Program-made: the position numbers and the translations under genes
Source of the DNA: an uncultured Pelagibacteraceae bacterium
GTDB taxonomy: Bacteria; Pseudomonadota; Alphaproteobacteria; Pelagibacterales; Pelagibacteraceae
Direction: 5' to 3'
Length of the DNA stretch: 64,000 bases
NCBI GenBank assembly: GCA_902624185.1
Contig: CACNWU010000004.1
Coordinates: forward strand, 38,068-102,067
Notes under the pieces: model-generated
Databases searched by the model: none
Seen by the model: only the letters and a program-made list of their open reading frames with translations
What the model was told of the DNA's origin: nothing
Part shown: piece by piece, positions 1-10,367 of the stretch
Numbering within the stretch: the first letter of the stretch is position 1
Layout of the letters: each line of letters starts with the position of its first letter

Positions 1-1836
1 AAAATCACCTAAATAAGAAATTTTATTACAGTCATCACATTTTCTTATCTCATTATTTACAATAGTTGTGCCTTCACTGTCTTGTATTCGATCAATTAAA
101 ATTGGGTAAACGAGTTTACCCCCATTTACAAAAGCTGAGTAAGCTGAAGTTAATTTTATTAATGTTGTCTCTGCTGAACCTAGAGAAATAGACATTAGCT
201 CATCAGGATTCTCATAAATACCTAACTTTTTTGAAAAATTAATAATCTTATTAACACCCAAATCTTGTGCAATTCTAATAGTCATTAAATTTCTAGACTT
301 TTCTAAACCAGTTCTTAAGGTTGATGGTCCATAGAATTTTTTACCATAATTCTCAGGTTTCCATAATTTAAGATCTTCTCCTTGATCCAAAACAAGTGGA
401 GCGTCTAATATTAATGATGATGGGTTATAATTATTTTCTAACGCTAAAGCATAAACAAAGGGTTTAAAAGCAGAACCAGGTTGTCGTAATGCTTGGGTCG
501 CTCTATTAAACTCACTTTTTTTAAAACTAAATCCTCCACTTAAAGATAAAATTCTACCTGTAAAAGGGTCCATCACAACAATTCCTCCATTTACATTTGG
601 TAATTGTTTCAACTGATAGATATTATCTTTCACTTTTTTCACATAAATTACGTCATTCTTTTTAAAAAGTTCATTGAATTCTTTTTTCGTCCAAGAGATA
701 CCACTGTAATTTATTATTCCTTTTTTATAATCTTCCGTCTCAATTATAACTGAAAACTTTTCTATTTTTTTAATAATTGCTATTTGCCAATTTATTGATT
801 TCTCAAGTCTATAGTCATCTAAATTATCAGCCCAATTTTTTTTATACTTTTTAATATTAAATAACGGACCCCTCCACCCCTTTCTCTCATCATATCCTAT
901 TAAACCTTTTCTAAGGGATGTGGTTGCTAATTTTTGTAAATTTAAATCTATTGGTGTATTTATATTAAAACCTTGTTTATAAACTTTATCGTAAGTAAGA
1001 TCTTCAATAATTTTTTTTCTTACATCCTCAATGAAATATTGTGCATCCTCTAAAAATACTTTTTGTTTTTTTCTTAATATGATTTTTTTATCTCTAAGTT
1101 CTACAAATTTTTGATAATCGATATAATCATTCTCATATAAATTTTTTAAAACCAAATCTCTTCTAAACTTAGCAAGTTCAATATCTCTATAAGGATTATA
1201 ACGGCTTGGAGCTTTTGGTAAAGCAGCTAAAAGAGCTGACTCAGCGTAATCTAAATCTTTAATTGATTTATCAAAGTATTCTAAACTAGCTGCTGCAACT
1301 CCATAGGAACCTCCTCCAAGATAAATTTGGTTAAGATATAATTCTAAAATTCTCTCCTTGGTTAATGTTCTTTCAATTCTAAATGCTAAAATAGCCTCCT
1401 TTATTTTTCTATTTAAACTTACTTCATTAGAAAGTAAAAAATTTTTTGCGACTTGTTGTGTTATTGTCGATGCTCCCTCTAGTCTTTTAGAATTTAAAAC
1501 ATTAGAAATATTTCTTATTGTAGCTCTTAATACTCCTTTAGCATCAACACCGGGGTGTGAAAAAAAATTTTTATCCTCTGCTGAGAGAAAAGAATTAATC
1601 ACATTATTGGGAATAGACTCATAGGGAACAAAAATTCTTTTTTCCCTAGAAAAATCTGCAACTAATGTTCCATCTCCAGAATACACTTTGCTCGAAACAG
1701 GCGGTTTATAATTCTTTAAAAATTTATAATCTGGTATTTTATTTGAAAAAGTCCACAATATTGTTAAAACTAATAAGCTAATTAGTACAAATATTCCGAT
1801 AAAACTTATTAAAATATTTTTAATGATATTATTCAT
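1..1836 (-). CDS. mrcA: Penicillin-binding protein 1A (transglycosylase/transpeptidase), C-terminus cut by window edge
   Basis: Not in ORF track (no stop inside window). Minus-strand translation from ATG at 1836: MNNIIKNILISFIGIFVLISLL...SFLSAEDKNFFSHPGVDAKG...GASTITQQVAKNFLLS...RQPGSAFKPFVYALAL, i.e. GT51 and transpeptidase motifs. Confidence 0.93.
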   Translation of the reverse strand, partial: MNNIIKNILISFIGIFVLISLLVLTILWTFSNKIPDYKFLKNYKPPVSSKVYSGDGTLVADFSREKRIFVPYESIPNNVINSFLSAEDKNFFSHPGVDAKGVLRATIRNISNVLNSKRLEGASTITQQVAKNFLLSNEVSLNRKIKEAILAFRIERTLTKERILELYLNQIYLGGGSYGVAAASLEYFDKSIKDLDYAESALLAALPKAPSRYNPYRDIELAKFRRDLVLKNLYENDYIDYQKFVELRDKKIILRKKQKVFLEDAQYFIEDVRKKIIEDLTYDKVYKQGFNINTPIDLNLQKLATTSLRKGLIGYDERKGWRGPLFNIKKYKKNWADNLDDYRLEKSINWQIAIIKKIEKFSVIIETEDYKKGIINYSGISWTKKEFNELFKKNDVIYVKKVKDNIYQLKQLPNVNGGIVVMDPFTGRILSLSGGFSFKKSEFNRATQALRQPGSAFKPFVYALALENNYNPSSLILDAPLVLDQGEDLKLWKPENYGKKFYGPSTLRTGLEKSRNLMTIRIAQDLGVNKIINFSKKLGIYENPDELMSISLGSAETTLIKLTSAYSAFVNGGKLVYPILIDRIQDSEGTTIVNNEIRKCDDCNKISYLGDF

Positions 1837-1928
1837 TTTGATTCCATTATATAGAAGAATTTGTTAAAGATAAGGCATTAGAATAAAACAAAATTTAAAA
1901 TTTAAATGAAAAAATCAAATATCAAATT

Positions 1929-3707
1929 ATGGAAAAAAATTTATACATTGATGCTTCGCATCCAAACGAAACTAGAGTTGTACTTAAATCAGATAATAAT
2001 ATTGAAGATTACGAATACGAAGGTTTAAAAAACAATCTCATTAAGAATAATATTTACTTAGGAAAAGTAAGTCGAATAGAGCCATCACTTCAAGCTGCAT
2101 TCGTTGACTTTGGCAGAGATCGTCATGGTTTTTTATCATTCAATGACATTCAATCTGACTATTATCAAATTCCCAAAAGTGACTTAGAAATAATTAAACA
2201 ACATGAAGAAAAAGCAAGAGAAGAACTTTCAAGAAAAGTTGAGGCTAAAGAAGAAGAAAATCTTGCCGAGGGTAAATTAGAAATTGAAGATCCAATTGAA
2301 AAAGAGGAACAAACAGATAAAGATAATCAAGATTTAGAAAAAGATAAAAAAAATGAAAATAAGTTCAAATTTAAAAGATATAAAATTCAAGAAGTTATTA
2401 AGCCAAATCAAGTAATTCTTGTACAAGTAATTAAAGATGAAAGAGGACAAAAAGGAGCTGCACTTAGTACTTTTATTTCAATAGCTGGTAAATATATAGT
2501 TTTGATGCCTAATACGCCAAAGGGTGGTGGTATTTCTAGAAAAATTTTTAATCCTGCAGATAGAAAAAAAATAAGAGTTATATTGAACGAGATAGAAATT
2601 CCAAAAGAGATGGGATTAATAGTAAGAACAGCTGGGAGTAATAAAACTAAAAATGAAATCAATCATGATTTGACAACACTTATTAGTAATTGGAATCAAA
2701 TAAAAGATAATGCTCTTAGTTCAATAGCTCCATCTTTGATACATCAAGAAAGTGAAATTATCAAAAGAACTTTAAGAGATATGTACGATGAAAATACAAA
2801 GAATATTATTGTTGAAGGAAATGAGGGATATAAAAAAGCTCAAAACTTTATGAAAATGATGATGCCTTCTCATGTAAAGAAAATAAAAAAATATAGAAAC
2901 AAAACTCCTCTCTTTATAGAGGAGGGTATAGAGCAGAAATTAAATCAAATTTTTGATTCTGAAATAAAACTAGCCTCAGGTGGATACTTGGTAATAAATC
3001 CAACAGAGGCATTAGTTTCTATCGATATTAATTCTGGAAGCTCAATCAAACAAAAAAATGTAGAAAGTACCGCTCTAGATACAAATCTTGAAGCTGCGGA
3101 TGAAATAGCAAGACAGATAAAAATTAGAGATTTATCTGGACTTATAATTATAGATTTTATTGATATGTTAAGTTACGGAAATAGAAAATTAGTGGAGAGA
3201 AGATTGAAAGAAAAATGTCGAACAGACAGAGCAAGAATTCAAATTGGAAGGATTAGTAATTTTGGCTTATTAGAAATGTCTAGACAAAGACTAAGAGAAA
3301 GTGCAGTAAAATGGAAAATTAATCTTACTGATGAGTCTTTTGCATTAAAGATACTAAAATTAGTTGAACTAAAAGCTATTATAAATAAAGCAAAATTTGT
3401 TGATTTGAAAGTTTGTAAAAAAATTTCTGATTTTTTAAAAGAGAATTTTATAGACGATTTAACTTATTTTGAAAAAAAAAATAAAATGAAGATAGATATA
3501 ATTTCGGATAATAGCTTAATAATTCCTGAGTATATAATTGATTTTAAGAATAAATCAAAAAAAACTATAGATTTAATAGAGCATTTTGAAAAATTGAAAA
3601 ATCTTGAGCAGCAAAAAAAAGATAACAATATAATCGAGTTAAAAGATAAAAAAAAATTTAAGAAAAAAGTTTTTAGAAAAAAGAAATTTTATAAAAAAGC
3701 TAAATAA
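1929..3707 (+). CDS. rne: Ribonuclease E/G family protein
   Basis: [26 protein letters not shown]1-like start, [46 protein letters not shown]. Confidence 0.93.
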   Translation: MEKNLYIDASHPNETRVVLKSDNNIEDYEYEGLKNNLIKNNIYLGKVSRIEPSLQAAFVDFGRDRHGFLSFNDIQSDYYQIPKSDLEIIKQHEEKAREELSRKVEAKEEENLAEGKLEIEDPIEKEEQTDKDNQDLEKDKKNENKFKFKRYKIQEVIKPNQVILVQVIKDERGQKGAALSTFISIAGKYIVLMPNTPKGGGISRKIFNPADRKKIRVILNEIEIPKEMGLIVRTAGSNKTKNEINHDLTTLISNWNQIKDNALSSIAPSLIHQESEIIKRTLRDMYDENTKNIIVEGNEGYKKAQNFMKMMMPSHVKKIKKYRNKTPLFIEEGIEQKLNQIFDSEIKLASGGYLVINPTEALVSIDINSGSSIKQKNVESTALDTNLEAADEIARQIKIRDLSGLIIIDFIDMLSYGNRKLVERRLKEKCRTDRARIQIGRISNFGLLEMSRQRLRESAVKWKINLTDESFALKILKLVELKAIINKAKFVDLKVCKKISDFLKENFIDDLTYFEKKNKMKIDIISDNSLIIPEYIIDFKNKSKKTIDLIEHFEKLKNLEQQKKDNNIIELKDKKKFKKKVFRKKKFYKKAK

Positions 3708-4473
3708 TTCCTTTTTTTGGTGAAGATGGACTCCCTTGAAGTGTCTTTTCAATTCTACCAGATAAAAAAGATAATCTTCCAGATTCAACTGCTTTTTTGA
3801 ATGCTACAGCCATATCAAAAGGTTTTTTTGCCTTTGCAATAGCTGTATTAACTAGAACACCATCACATCCAAGCTCCATTGCAATAGTGGCATCAGAAGC
3901 CTGTCCTAAACCAGCATCAATTATTAAAGGAAGTTTTGTTTGATTTCTTATAATTTTAATATTTATCTTATTTTGAATACCTAAGCCTGAACCTATTGGT
4001 GCTGCTAAAGGCATAATTGCACATGCACCAGCACTTTCTAAACGTTTGGCCATTAAGGGATCATCATTACAATATACCATAACCTTAAATCCCTCTTTCG
4101 TTAGTATTTCAGTTGACTTGAGTGTTTCAATCATTTCAGGAAATAAATTTTTTTTATCACCTAAAACTTCAAGTTTTACTAATTTCCATCCACCAATTTC
4201 TCTTGCCAATCTTAAAGTTCTTAGTGCTTCAGTTGAGTTAAAACATCCAGCCGTATTAGGAAGATAAGTAATTTTTTTTGGATCAATGAAATCCATTAAA
4301 AGAGGTTTTTTCCTGTTAGAGATATTCACACGTCTTACAGCAACAGTTACAATTTCAGCACCTGATAATTCAATAGCTTTTGCACATTCAGACATACTTT
4401 TATATTTTCCAGTGCCGACAATTAATCTAGAATTAAATTTCTTATTAGCTACAATTAATTTATCTTTACCCAT
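3700..4473 (-). CDS. thiG: Thiazole synthase
   Basis: [62 protein letters not shown]. Confidence 0.95.
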   Translation of the reverse strand: MGKDKLIVANKKFNSRLIVGTGKYKSMSECAKAIELSGAEIVTVAVRRVNISNRKKPLLMDFIDPKKITYLPNTAGCFNSTEALRTLRLAREIGGWKLVKLEVLGDKKNLFPEMIETLKSTEILTKEGFKVMVYCNDDPLMAKRLESAGACAIMPLAAPIGSGLGIQNKINIKIIRNQTKLPLIIDAGLGQASDATIAMELGCDGVLVNTAIAKAKKPFDMAVAFKKAVESGRLSFLSGRIEKTLQGSPSSPKKGII

Positions 4474-4476
4474 AAT

Positions 4477-4695
4477 TTAACCACCTCCAATAAAATGAAC
4501 AATTTCAATTTTGTCATTTTTTTTTAGATTAATACTGCTTAGTTTTTTTTTATCTAATATTACATGATTCAATTCAATTGCTACCTTTTTAATAGGTATT
4601 TTCAGGTTTTTGATAACATGAATTATCTTTAAATTTTCGTTAACTGTTTTAACTTTTCCGTTAAGCTTTATTTTTATTTTTTTTATTTTTTTCAT
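4477..4695 (-). CDS. thiS: Sulfur carrier protein ThiS (ORF track start is over-extended; internal ATG preferred)
   Basis: MKKIKKIKIKLNGK...KNDKIEIVHFIGGG; C-terminal GG, adjacent to thiG. Confidence 0.85.
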   Translation of the reverse strand: MKKIKKIKIKLNGKVKTVNENLKIIHVIKNLKIPIKKVAIELNHVILDKKKLSSINLKKNDKIEIVHFIGGG

Positions 4696-4711
4696 CGTAT
4701 ATAAAAGCTGA

Positions 4712-5158
4712 ATGAATAATAAAATTATTATTATCAATGGTCCTAATATTAATCTATTAGGAGAGAGAGAACAATCACAATATGGATCAATAACTTTTGA
4801 TAAATTAAAAGAAAAATGTTTAAACAAATCTAAAGAATTAGGATTAGACGTTGAATTTGCACAATCTAATGTTGAAGGTGAATTAGTTAATTTAATTCAA
4901 AATTCAAGAAAAAATTTTGATGGTATGATTATTAATGCTGCAGGTTTTACACATACATCTGTGGCGATAAGAGATGCATTAGATATTTTTAAAAAACCAA
5001 TAATTGAGGTACATATATCAAATATATATAAACGAGAGGATTTTAGGAAAAAATCATTAATAAGTGATGTAGTGACAGGAGGAATCTTTGGATTAAGTGA
5101 TGATGGTTATATTTTAGCCATAATTTCAATGCAAAAACTTTTAAAAAATGAAAATTGA
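4712..5158 (+). CDS. aroQ: Type II 3-dehydroquinate dehydratase
   Basis: IIIINGPNINLLGERE, MIINAAGFTHTSVAIRDAL, EVHISNIYKRE. Confidence 0.95.
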   Translation: MNNKIIIINGPNINLLGEREQSQYGSITFDKLKEKCLNKSKELGLDVEFAQSNVEGELVNLIQNSRKNFDGMIINAAGFTHTSVAIRDALDIFKKPIIEVHISNIYKREDFRKKSLISDVVTGGIFGLSDDGYILAIISMQKLLKNEN

Positions 5159-5579
5159 TAAAAAAATTATTAAAGAGTTAAGTGATTATTTGGATGAATT
5201 TAATCTCACTGAACTAGAATATACTGAGAAAGATACAAAAATCAAAGTTTCAAAAAATAATATTTCCATAAATAATCAAAAAAATGAGATGGCTCAAACA
5301 ACGGTGATGGAATCTAATTCACCCATTGCTCAGAAAAAAAATTCCGGAATAGAAATAACTTCACCAATAATTGGTACTGCTTATCATGCGCCTGAGCCTG
5401 GTGCAAAAAAATTTGCTGAAGTTGGTAAAAAAATTAAAAAGGGTGATACTGTAATGATAGTTGAAGCGATGAAAACTATGAATCATGTACCATCAACAGC
5501 AGATGGTGTTGTAAAAGAGGTTTGTGTCCAGGACGGTCAGCCAGTTGAATTTGGTCAAACAATAATCATTTTAGAATAA
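5148..5579 (+). CDS. accB: Biotin carboxyl carrier protein of acetyl-CoA carboxylase
   Basis: ITSPIIGTAYHAPEPGAKKF, VEAMKTMNHV biotinylation motif, upstream of accC. Confidence 0.95.
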   Translation: MKIDKKIIKELSDYLDEFNLTELEYTEKDTKIKVSKNNISINNQKNEMAQTTVMESNSPIAQKKNSGIEITSPIIGTAYHAPEPGAKKFAEVGKKIKKGDTVMIVEAMKTMNHVPSTADGVVKEVCVQDGQPVEFGQTIIILE

Positions 5580-6916
5580 TGTTTAAAAAGATATTAATTG
5601 CAAACCGTGGGGAAATTGCAGTTAGAGTAATCAGAGCTTGTAAAGAATGGGGTATCTCAACGGTAGCTGTTCATTCAGATGTTGATAGAGATAGTATGCA
5701 TGTTAGATTAGCTGATGAAAGTGTTTGTATTGGTTCACACCAGCCTGCTAATAGTTATTTAAATATTCCAGCTCTTTTGTCTGCAGTTGATTTAACCGGC
5801 GCGGAGGCTGTCCACCCTGGTTATGGTTTTTTATCTGAGAATGCTAACTTTGCAAAAATACTAGAGGAAAATAGAATAAAATTTATTGGCGCTTCATCTA
5901 AACATATAAAAATGATGGGTGATAAAATTCAGGCAAAAAAAATTGCTAAGGAAAATGGATTACCTGTTATTGAAGGTTCCGAAGGTGGTGTAAAAGATAT
6001 CACTCAAGCTAAAGAGCTTTGTAAAAAAATTGGATTTCCTGTGTTAATAAAAGCTTCTGGTGGAGGTGGTGGAAAAGGTATGAAAATTGTAAAAAAAGAA
6101 GAAGAGTTTGAATTACTTTTTTCTACAGCAAAATCGGAAGCAAAAAAATATTTTGGTAATGATGAAGTATATATAGAAAAATTTTTTCAAAATCCTAGGC
6201 ATATTGAGGTACAAATTCTTGCTGGAAAAAATAGAACTGTTCATTTACATGAAAGAGATTGTTCTGTTCAACGAAGACACCAAAAATTAATTGAGGAAAC
6301 TCCTAGTCCAGTTTTAAATGATGAAATACGAAAAGATTTATTTGAAAAAACTGTAAATATGGTTAGTAAAATTGGATATGAAGGAGCCGGAACTGTAGAG
6401 TTTATATATGAGGATGGAAAATTTTATTTTTTAGAAATGAATACACGAGTTCAAGTTGAACATCCAGTTTCTGAAATGGTAACTGGGATTGACATCATAA
6501 AAGAACAAATAAATATCGCATTTACCGGGGAAACAGCTTTAAATCAATCAGATATAAGACCTAGAGGACATGCAATAGAATGTAGAATAAATGCCGAAGA
6601 TCCAAGTAAAAACTTTCAACCTTCCCCAGGAGTAATTGGTATGTGCCATCAACCATCTGGCTTTAGAACAAGAGTTGATGGGGCTATATTTCAGGGATAT
6701 AAAGTAACTCCTTACTATGACAGCATGATTTGTAAATTGATTTGTCATGGTAGAAATAGACTTGAGGCTATTCAAAGAATGAATAGATCACTAGATGAAT
6801 TCGTGATTGAGGGAATAACAACTACAATTCCATTGCACAAAAAACTCTTAAATCATAAAAAATTTCTTGATTCTGATTTCAATGTAAGCTGGTTAGATAA
6901 CGACAAAATAATTTAA
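5579..6916 (+). CDS. accC: Acetyl-CoA carboxylase biotin carboxylase subunit
   Basis: MFKKILIANRGEIAVRVIRACKE, KASGGGGGKGMKIV, EMNTRVQVEHPVSEM. Confidence 0.97.
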   Translation: MFKKILIANRGEIAVRVIRACKEWGISTVAVHSDVDRDSMHVRLADESVCIGSHQPANSYLNIPALLSAVDLTGAEAVHPGYGFLSENANFAKILEENRIKFIGASSKHIKMMGDKIQAKKIAKENGLPVIEGSEGGVKDITQAKELCKKIGFPVLIKASGGGGGKGMKIVKKEEEFELLFSTAKSEAKKYFGNDEVYIEKFFQNPRHIEVQILAGKNRTVHLHERDCSVQRRHQKLIEETPSPVLNDEIRKDLFEKTVNMVSKIGYEGAGTVEFIYEDGKFYFLEMNTRVQVEHPVSEMVTGIDIIKEQINIAFTGETALNQSDIRPRGHAIECRINAEDPSKNFQPSPGVIGMCHQPSGFRTRVDGAIFQGYKVTPYYDSMICKLICHGRNRLEAIQRMNRSLDEFVIEGITTTIPLHKKLLNHKKFLDSDFNVSWLDNDKII

Positions 6917-7320
6917 TAACAGCTTGTAAGCCAAATATCATAAACTGGATGATCAAAAGGATTAATTGAAGGGCTTGATGAAAACATCCAGCCATTAAAA
7001 ACAAATACTTCATCATTATTTTTAACACTTAAATCCTTTACTTGAATATAAGCGGTAATCTCAGGGTCATCATCAAACTCTGAATTTTTACATTTAATAC
7101 TTTTAATCAATAAATCATTAAACTTAAATTGTTCTCCATTTTTAAGTTTTAAAGAAACATTTTTTGAACTTATTTTGTCCAAAACTTTTATTTTGGTAAT
7201 ATTGCCCTCTAAGTCATTTTTTGACAAAGCAAATACACTAGATGTTAAAATAAAAAAAATTATTATTGATTTTAAGAAAAAGTTATTATTTCCAACTTTT
7301 ATACTTTTTTTTGATTTCAT
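6913..7320 (-). CDS. DUF2155 domain-containing exported protein
   Basis: N-terminal signal sequence, VFNGWMFSSSPSINPFDHPVYDIWLTSC ending typical of DUF2155; internal ATG (7320) preferred over 7347. Confidence 0.75.
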   Translation of the reverse strand: MKSKKSIKVGNNNFFLKSIIIFFILTSSVFALSKNDLEGNITKIKVLDKISSKNVSLKLKNGEQFKFNDLLIKSIKCKNSEFDDDPEITAYIQVKDLSVKNNDEVFVFNGWMFSSSPSINPFDHPVYDIWLTSCY

Positions 7321-7642
7321 TTTTTTCTTTATTTGGATGATAAGCATTTTTTGTACCTGTTAAATTAGGTTGATGAGGTTTTTGCCAATCATACTTTTTT
7401 AGCTCATGTTTATTTTCAATATTATTTGGGGTGTGATGCATCCATGAAAACCATTCGATTGGAATTTTTGATGCGTCAATTTCATCTGAGTAAATTACCC
7501 ACCTATTTCCCTTTTTATTTTCATAATATTTATTTCCTAATTTGTCCTTCCCTATAAATTTTCCAAAAAAAATTGTCTTTAGTCTTGTCCCAAAAGTATC
7601 TTGATTCCACCAGGTGAAAATTTTTTTAATAAGTGTCAACAT
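7286..7642 (-). CDS. NADH:ubiquinone oxidoreductase NDUFA12-family subunit
   Basis: TWWNQDTFGTRLKTIFFGKFIGKDKLGNKYYENKKGNRWVIYSDEIDASKIPIEWFSWMHH. Confidence 0.9.
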   Translation of the reverse strand: MLTLIKKIFTWWNQDTFGTRLKTIFFGKFIGKDKLGNKYYENKKGNRWVIYSDEIDASKIPIEWFSWMHHTPNNIENKHELKKYDWQKPHQPNLTGTKNAYHPNKEKNEIKKKYKSWK

Positions 7643-7756
7643 ACAATGTTTATTTTATTCAATTTAGAATTGTATAATTTAAATTAGACTTAAATTTGAA
7701 TTTGTATATAAATAAATTGATTCATATTTCAAATTAATTTTTAAAATTGGGGTAAA

Positions 7757-8578
7757 ATGGCAAAATATTTAGTTGAGACCTATTATACATGTACTTTCAA
7801 GGTAAATCATTATCTTGATGATATAAATGAAACTGAACTTAAGAACCTTGAAAAAAGAGATGATGGTAATTTTGAGGTTTTGGATGTTAAACTTGATAAT
7901 AGGAAAACAAAAAGTTTAGATTCAAAAGGAAAAGAAGTAATTAATAAAAAAATTGATATTGTTCCAGAAAGTAAAAAACCATCTTCAACTAAAATTGAGA
8001 ATTTTATTAAAAATGGCAATATAAAATCTGATTCTAGTAGCAAAAGATTTGGAATGCCAGATAGAAGAAAAGGTTACATACAAAAAGCTACCATAGGAGA
8101 TCACAAAGTTTACTTGCACACTGGTGAATATGAAGATGGCAAAATTGGTGAAATTTTTATTGATACAAGCAAAGAAGGAGAATTGGTTAAAGCTTTAATG
8201 AATAATTTTGCAATAGCAGTATCTCTTGGTCTACAGTACGGAGTTCCTTTAGATGAATATATAAGTGCTTTTGTTGATACTAAATTTGAACCATCAGGTA
8301 AAGTAACTGGGAATGATAGGATTTTAAGTGCTACCTCAATTTTAGATTATATTTTCAGGGAATTAGCTATTTCCTACCAAAGTAGAGAAGACTTGGCTCA
8401 TACTCCATCTATAGGTGAAACTGAAGCTTCTAATTTTGAAGAAAACCAGTCCGATGATCAAAACCAATTATTAAAAATTGTTAAAGATATAACGAGCAAA
8501 GGATTTGTAAGAAATAATTATAAGAAGAATTTAGTTGATTTGTCTGATATCAAAATTAACCTCAAAGGTAAAAAATAA
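7757..8578 (+). CDS. Stand-alone protein similar to the C-terminal (TSCPD) domain of adenosylcobalamin-dependent ribonucleotide reductase
   Basis: [111 protein letters not shown] resembles NrdJ C-terminus; no catalytic domain present. Confidence 0.75.
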   Translation: MAKYLVETYYTCTFKVNHYLDDINETELKNLEKRDDGNFEVLDVKLDNRKTKSLDSKGKEVINKKIDIVPESKKPSSTKIENFIKNGNIKSDSSSKRFGMPDRRKGYIQKATIGDHKVYLHTGEYEDGKIGEIFIDTSKEGELVKALMNNFAIAVSLGLQYGVPLDEYISAFVDTKFEPSGKVTGNDRILSATSILDYIFRELAISYQSREDLAHTPSIGETEASNFEENQSDDQNQLLKIVKDITSKGFVRNNYKKNLVDLSDIKINLKGKK

Positions 8579-8579
8579 A

Positions 8580-10367
8580 TTATTTTTTAGTTTTTTTTAG
8601 AGACAGATTTAATTCTTTCAATTGATTTTCGTTGACCTCAGAAGGTGCATTCATCATTAAATCTTGTGCATTTTGATTCATTGGAAACATAGTTACTTCT
8701 CTAATATTTTTTTCATTTGCCAAAAGCATCACTATCCTATCAATACCTGGTGCTATCCCACCATGCGGAGGTGCTCCATAGCTTAAAGCGTTTATCATTC
8801 CAGCAAATTTTTCATTTACTTGTTTTTTTTCATATCCCGCTATAGAAAAAAGCTTATACATTAATTCAGGGATATGGTTCCTAATCGCACCTGAGGATAA
8901 CTCAACACCGTTACATACAATATCATATTGATAAGCTAAAATTTCTAATGGTTTTTCAAAGTTAATCTGGTCTATATCTCCCTGGGGCATTGAAAATGGG
9001 TTATGACTAAATTTTATCTTATTTGTAAGTTCATCTTTTTCAAACATGGGGTAATCAATTATCCAGCAAAATGCAAAGGTGTTTTCATCCACTAAATTTA
9101 AATCTTTTGCAATTTTATCTCTTGCCATTGCTGTAATTTTTTCTAACTCTATTTTTGTGTTACATGCTAAAAATATACTATCTCCTATTTTTGCTTGAGT
9201 TATTTTCATTATCTCCTCTAATGAGTCTTTTGTGAAAAATTTTCCTATTGGCCCTTTGGCGTAAATATCTTTCTCTTTTTCAATTGTAAAATAAGCTAAA
9301 CCAGAGGCACCTTGATCCTTTGCCCATTTATCAATATTATCAAAAAAACTTCTGGGTTTATCCTTAGTATTTTTTGTAACTATACATCTAACTTTCGATC
9401 CAGATTTTACTAATTTTTTAAATATTTCAAATGAAACATCTTCTCTCTTAAAAATTTCAGTTATATCATTAATAATTAAAGGGTTCCTTAAATCTGGTTT
9501 ATCTGTTCCATAATTAAGTAATGCATTCGCGTAAGAAATTTTTGGAAATTTTTCATACATCAATTTTTTTCTTGAAAATTTTTTAAAGGTATTGATTAAA
9601 AGTTTTTCAACAACATCAAAAACATCTTCTTGTTCAACAAAAGACATTTCTAAATCAAGTTGATAAAATTCTCCAGGACTTCTGTCAGCTCTTGCATCTT
9701 CATCTCTAAAGCATGGTGCAATTTGAAAATATTTATCAAATCCTGAAACCATTATTAATTGTTTGAATTGTTGTGGAGCTTGAGGAAGAGCATAAAATTT
9801 TCCTGGATTTAATCTACTCGGTACTAAAAAATCTCTTGCACCTTCGGGGCTTGACGATGTCAAAATTGGAGTTTGAAATTCTAAAAAACCTAATTTATTC
9901 ATTTCGTTTCTGATAAAAGATATTACATTCGATCTTAAAATAATATTTTCATGAATCTTTTTTCTTCTTAAATCTAGAAATCTATATTTTAATCTTATTT
10001 CTTCAGAATATTCTTGATCTGTGAATACTGGCATTGGTAATTCATTACAAACTCCTAAAGTTTCAAAATTTTCGATTTCAACTTCAATTTCGCCAGTGTC
10101 AATTTCTTTGTTAATAGTATCCTCTGTTCTGTTGATAACTTTACCATTAAATTTAACTACTGTTTCTAATTGAATCTTTTCTATTTTAAGAAAATTTGGG
10201 TTTTCTTTATCAATAATACATTGGGTGATACCGTAATTATCTCTTAAATCAATGAATAGAAGATTTCCATGGTCACGTTTTTTATTTATCCATCCAGATA
10301 AGAAAACTTTGCTACCAACATCTGATTTTCTTAACTCATTACAGTGATGACTTCGATATTTATTCAA
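8580..10367 (-). CDS. aspS: Aspartyl-tRNA synthetase
   Basis: FLSGWINKKRDHGNLLFIDLRDNYG, FLEFQTPILTSSSPEGARDFLVPSR, APPHGGIAPGIDRIVMLL. Confidence 0.97.
   Translation of the reverse strand: MNKYRSHHCNELRKSDVGSKVFLSGWINKKRDHGNLLFIDLRDNYGITQCIIDKENPNFLKIEKIQLETVVKFNGKVINRTEDTINKEIDTGEIEVEIENFETLGVCNELPMPVFTDQEYSEEIRLKYRFLDLRRKKIHENIILRSNVISFIRNEMNKLGFLEFQTPILTSSSPEGARDFLVPSRLNPGKFYALPQAPQQFKQLIMVSGFDKYFQIAPCFRDEDARADRSPGEFYQLDLEMSFVEQEDVFDVVEKLLINTFKKFSRKKLMYEKFPKISYANALLNYGTDKPDLRNPLIINDITEIFKREDVSFEIFKKLVKSGSKVRCIVTKNTKDKPRSFFDNIDKWAKDQGASGLAYFTIEKEKDIYAKGPIGKFFTKDSLEEIMKITQAKIGDSIFLACNTKIELEKITAMARDKIAKDLNLVDENTFAFCWIIDYPMFEKDELTNKIKFSHNPFSMPQGDIDQINFEKPLEILAYQYDIVCNGVELSSGAIRNHIPELMYKLFSIAGYEKKQVNEKFAGMINALSYGAPPHGGIAPGIDRIVMLLANEKNIREVTMFPMNQNAQDLMMNAPSEVNENQLKELNLSLKKTKK

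Noticed and set aside
1358-1624. 88-aa plus-strand ORF
   Set aside because: Antisense to the partial PBP1A gene, which the ORF track missed because its stop is outside the window.
4696-4827. N-terminal 44-aa extension of the ThiS ORF
   Set aside because: Overlaps the aroQ start on the opposite strand; ThiS homology begins at the internal ATG at 4695.
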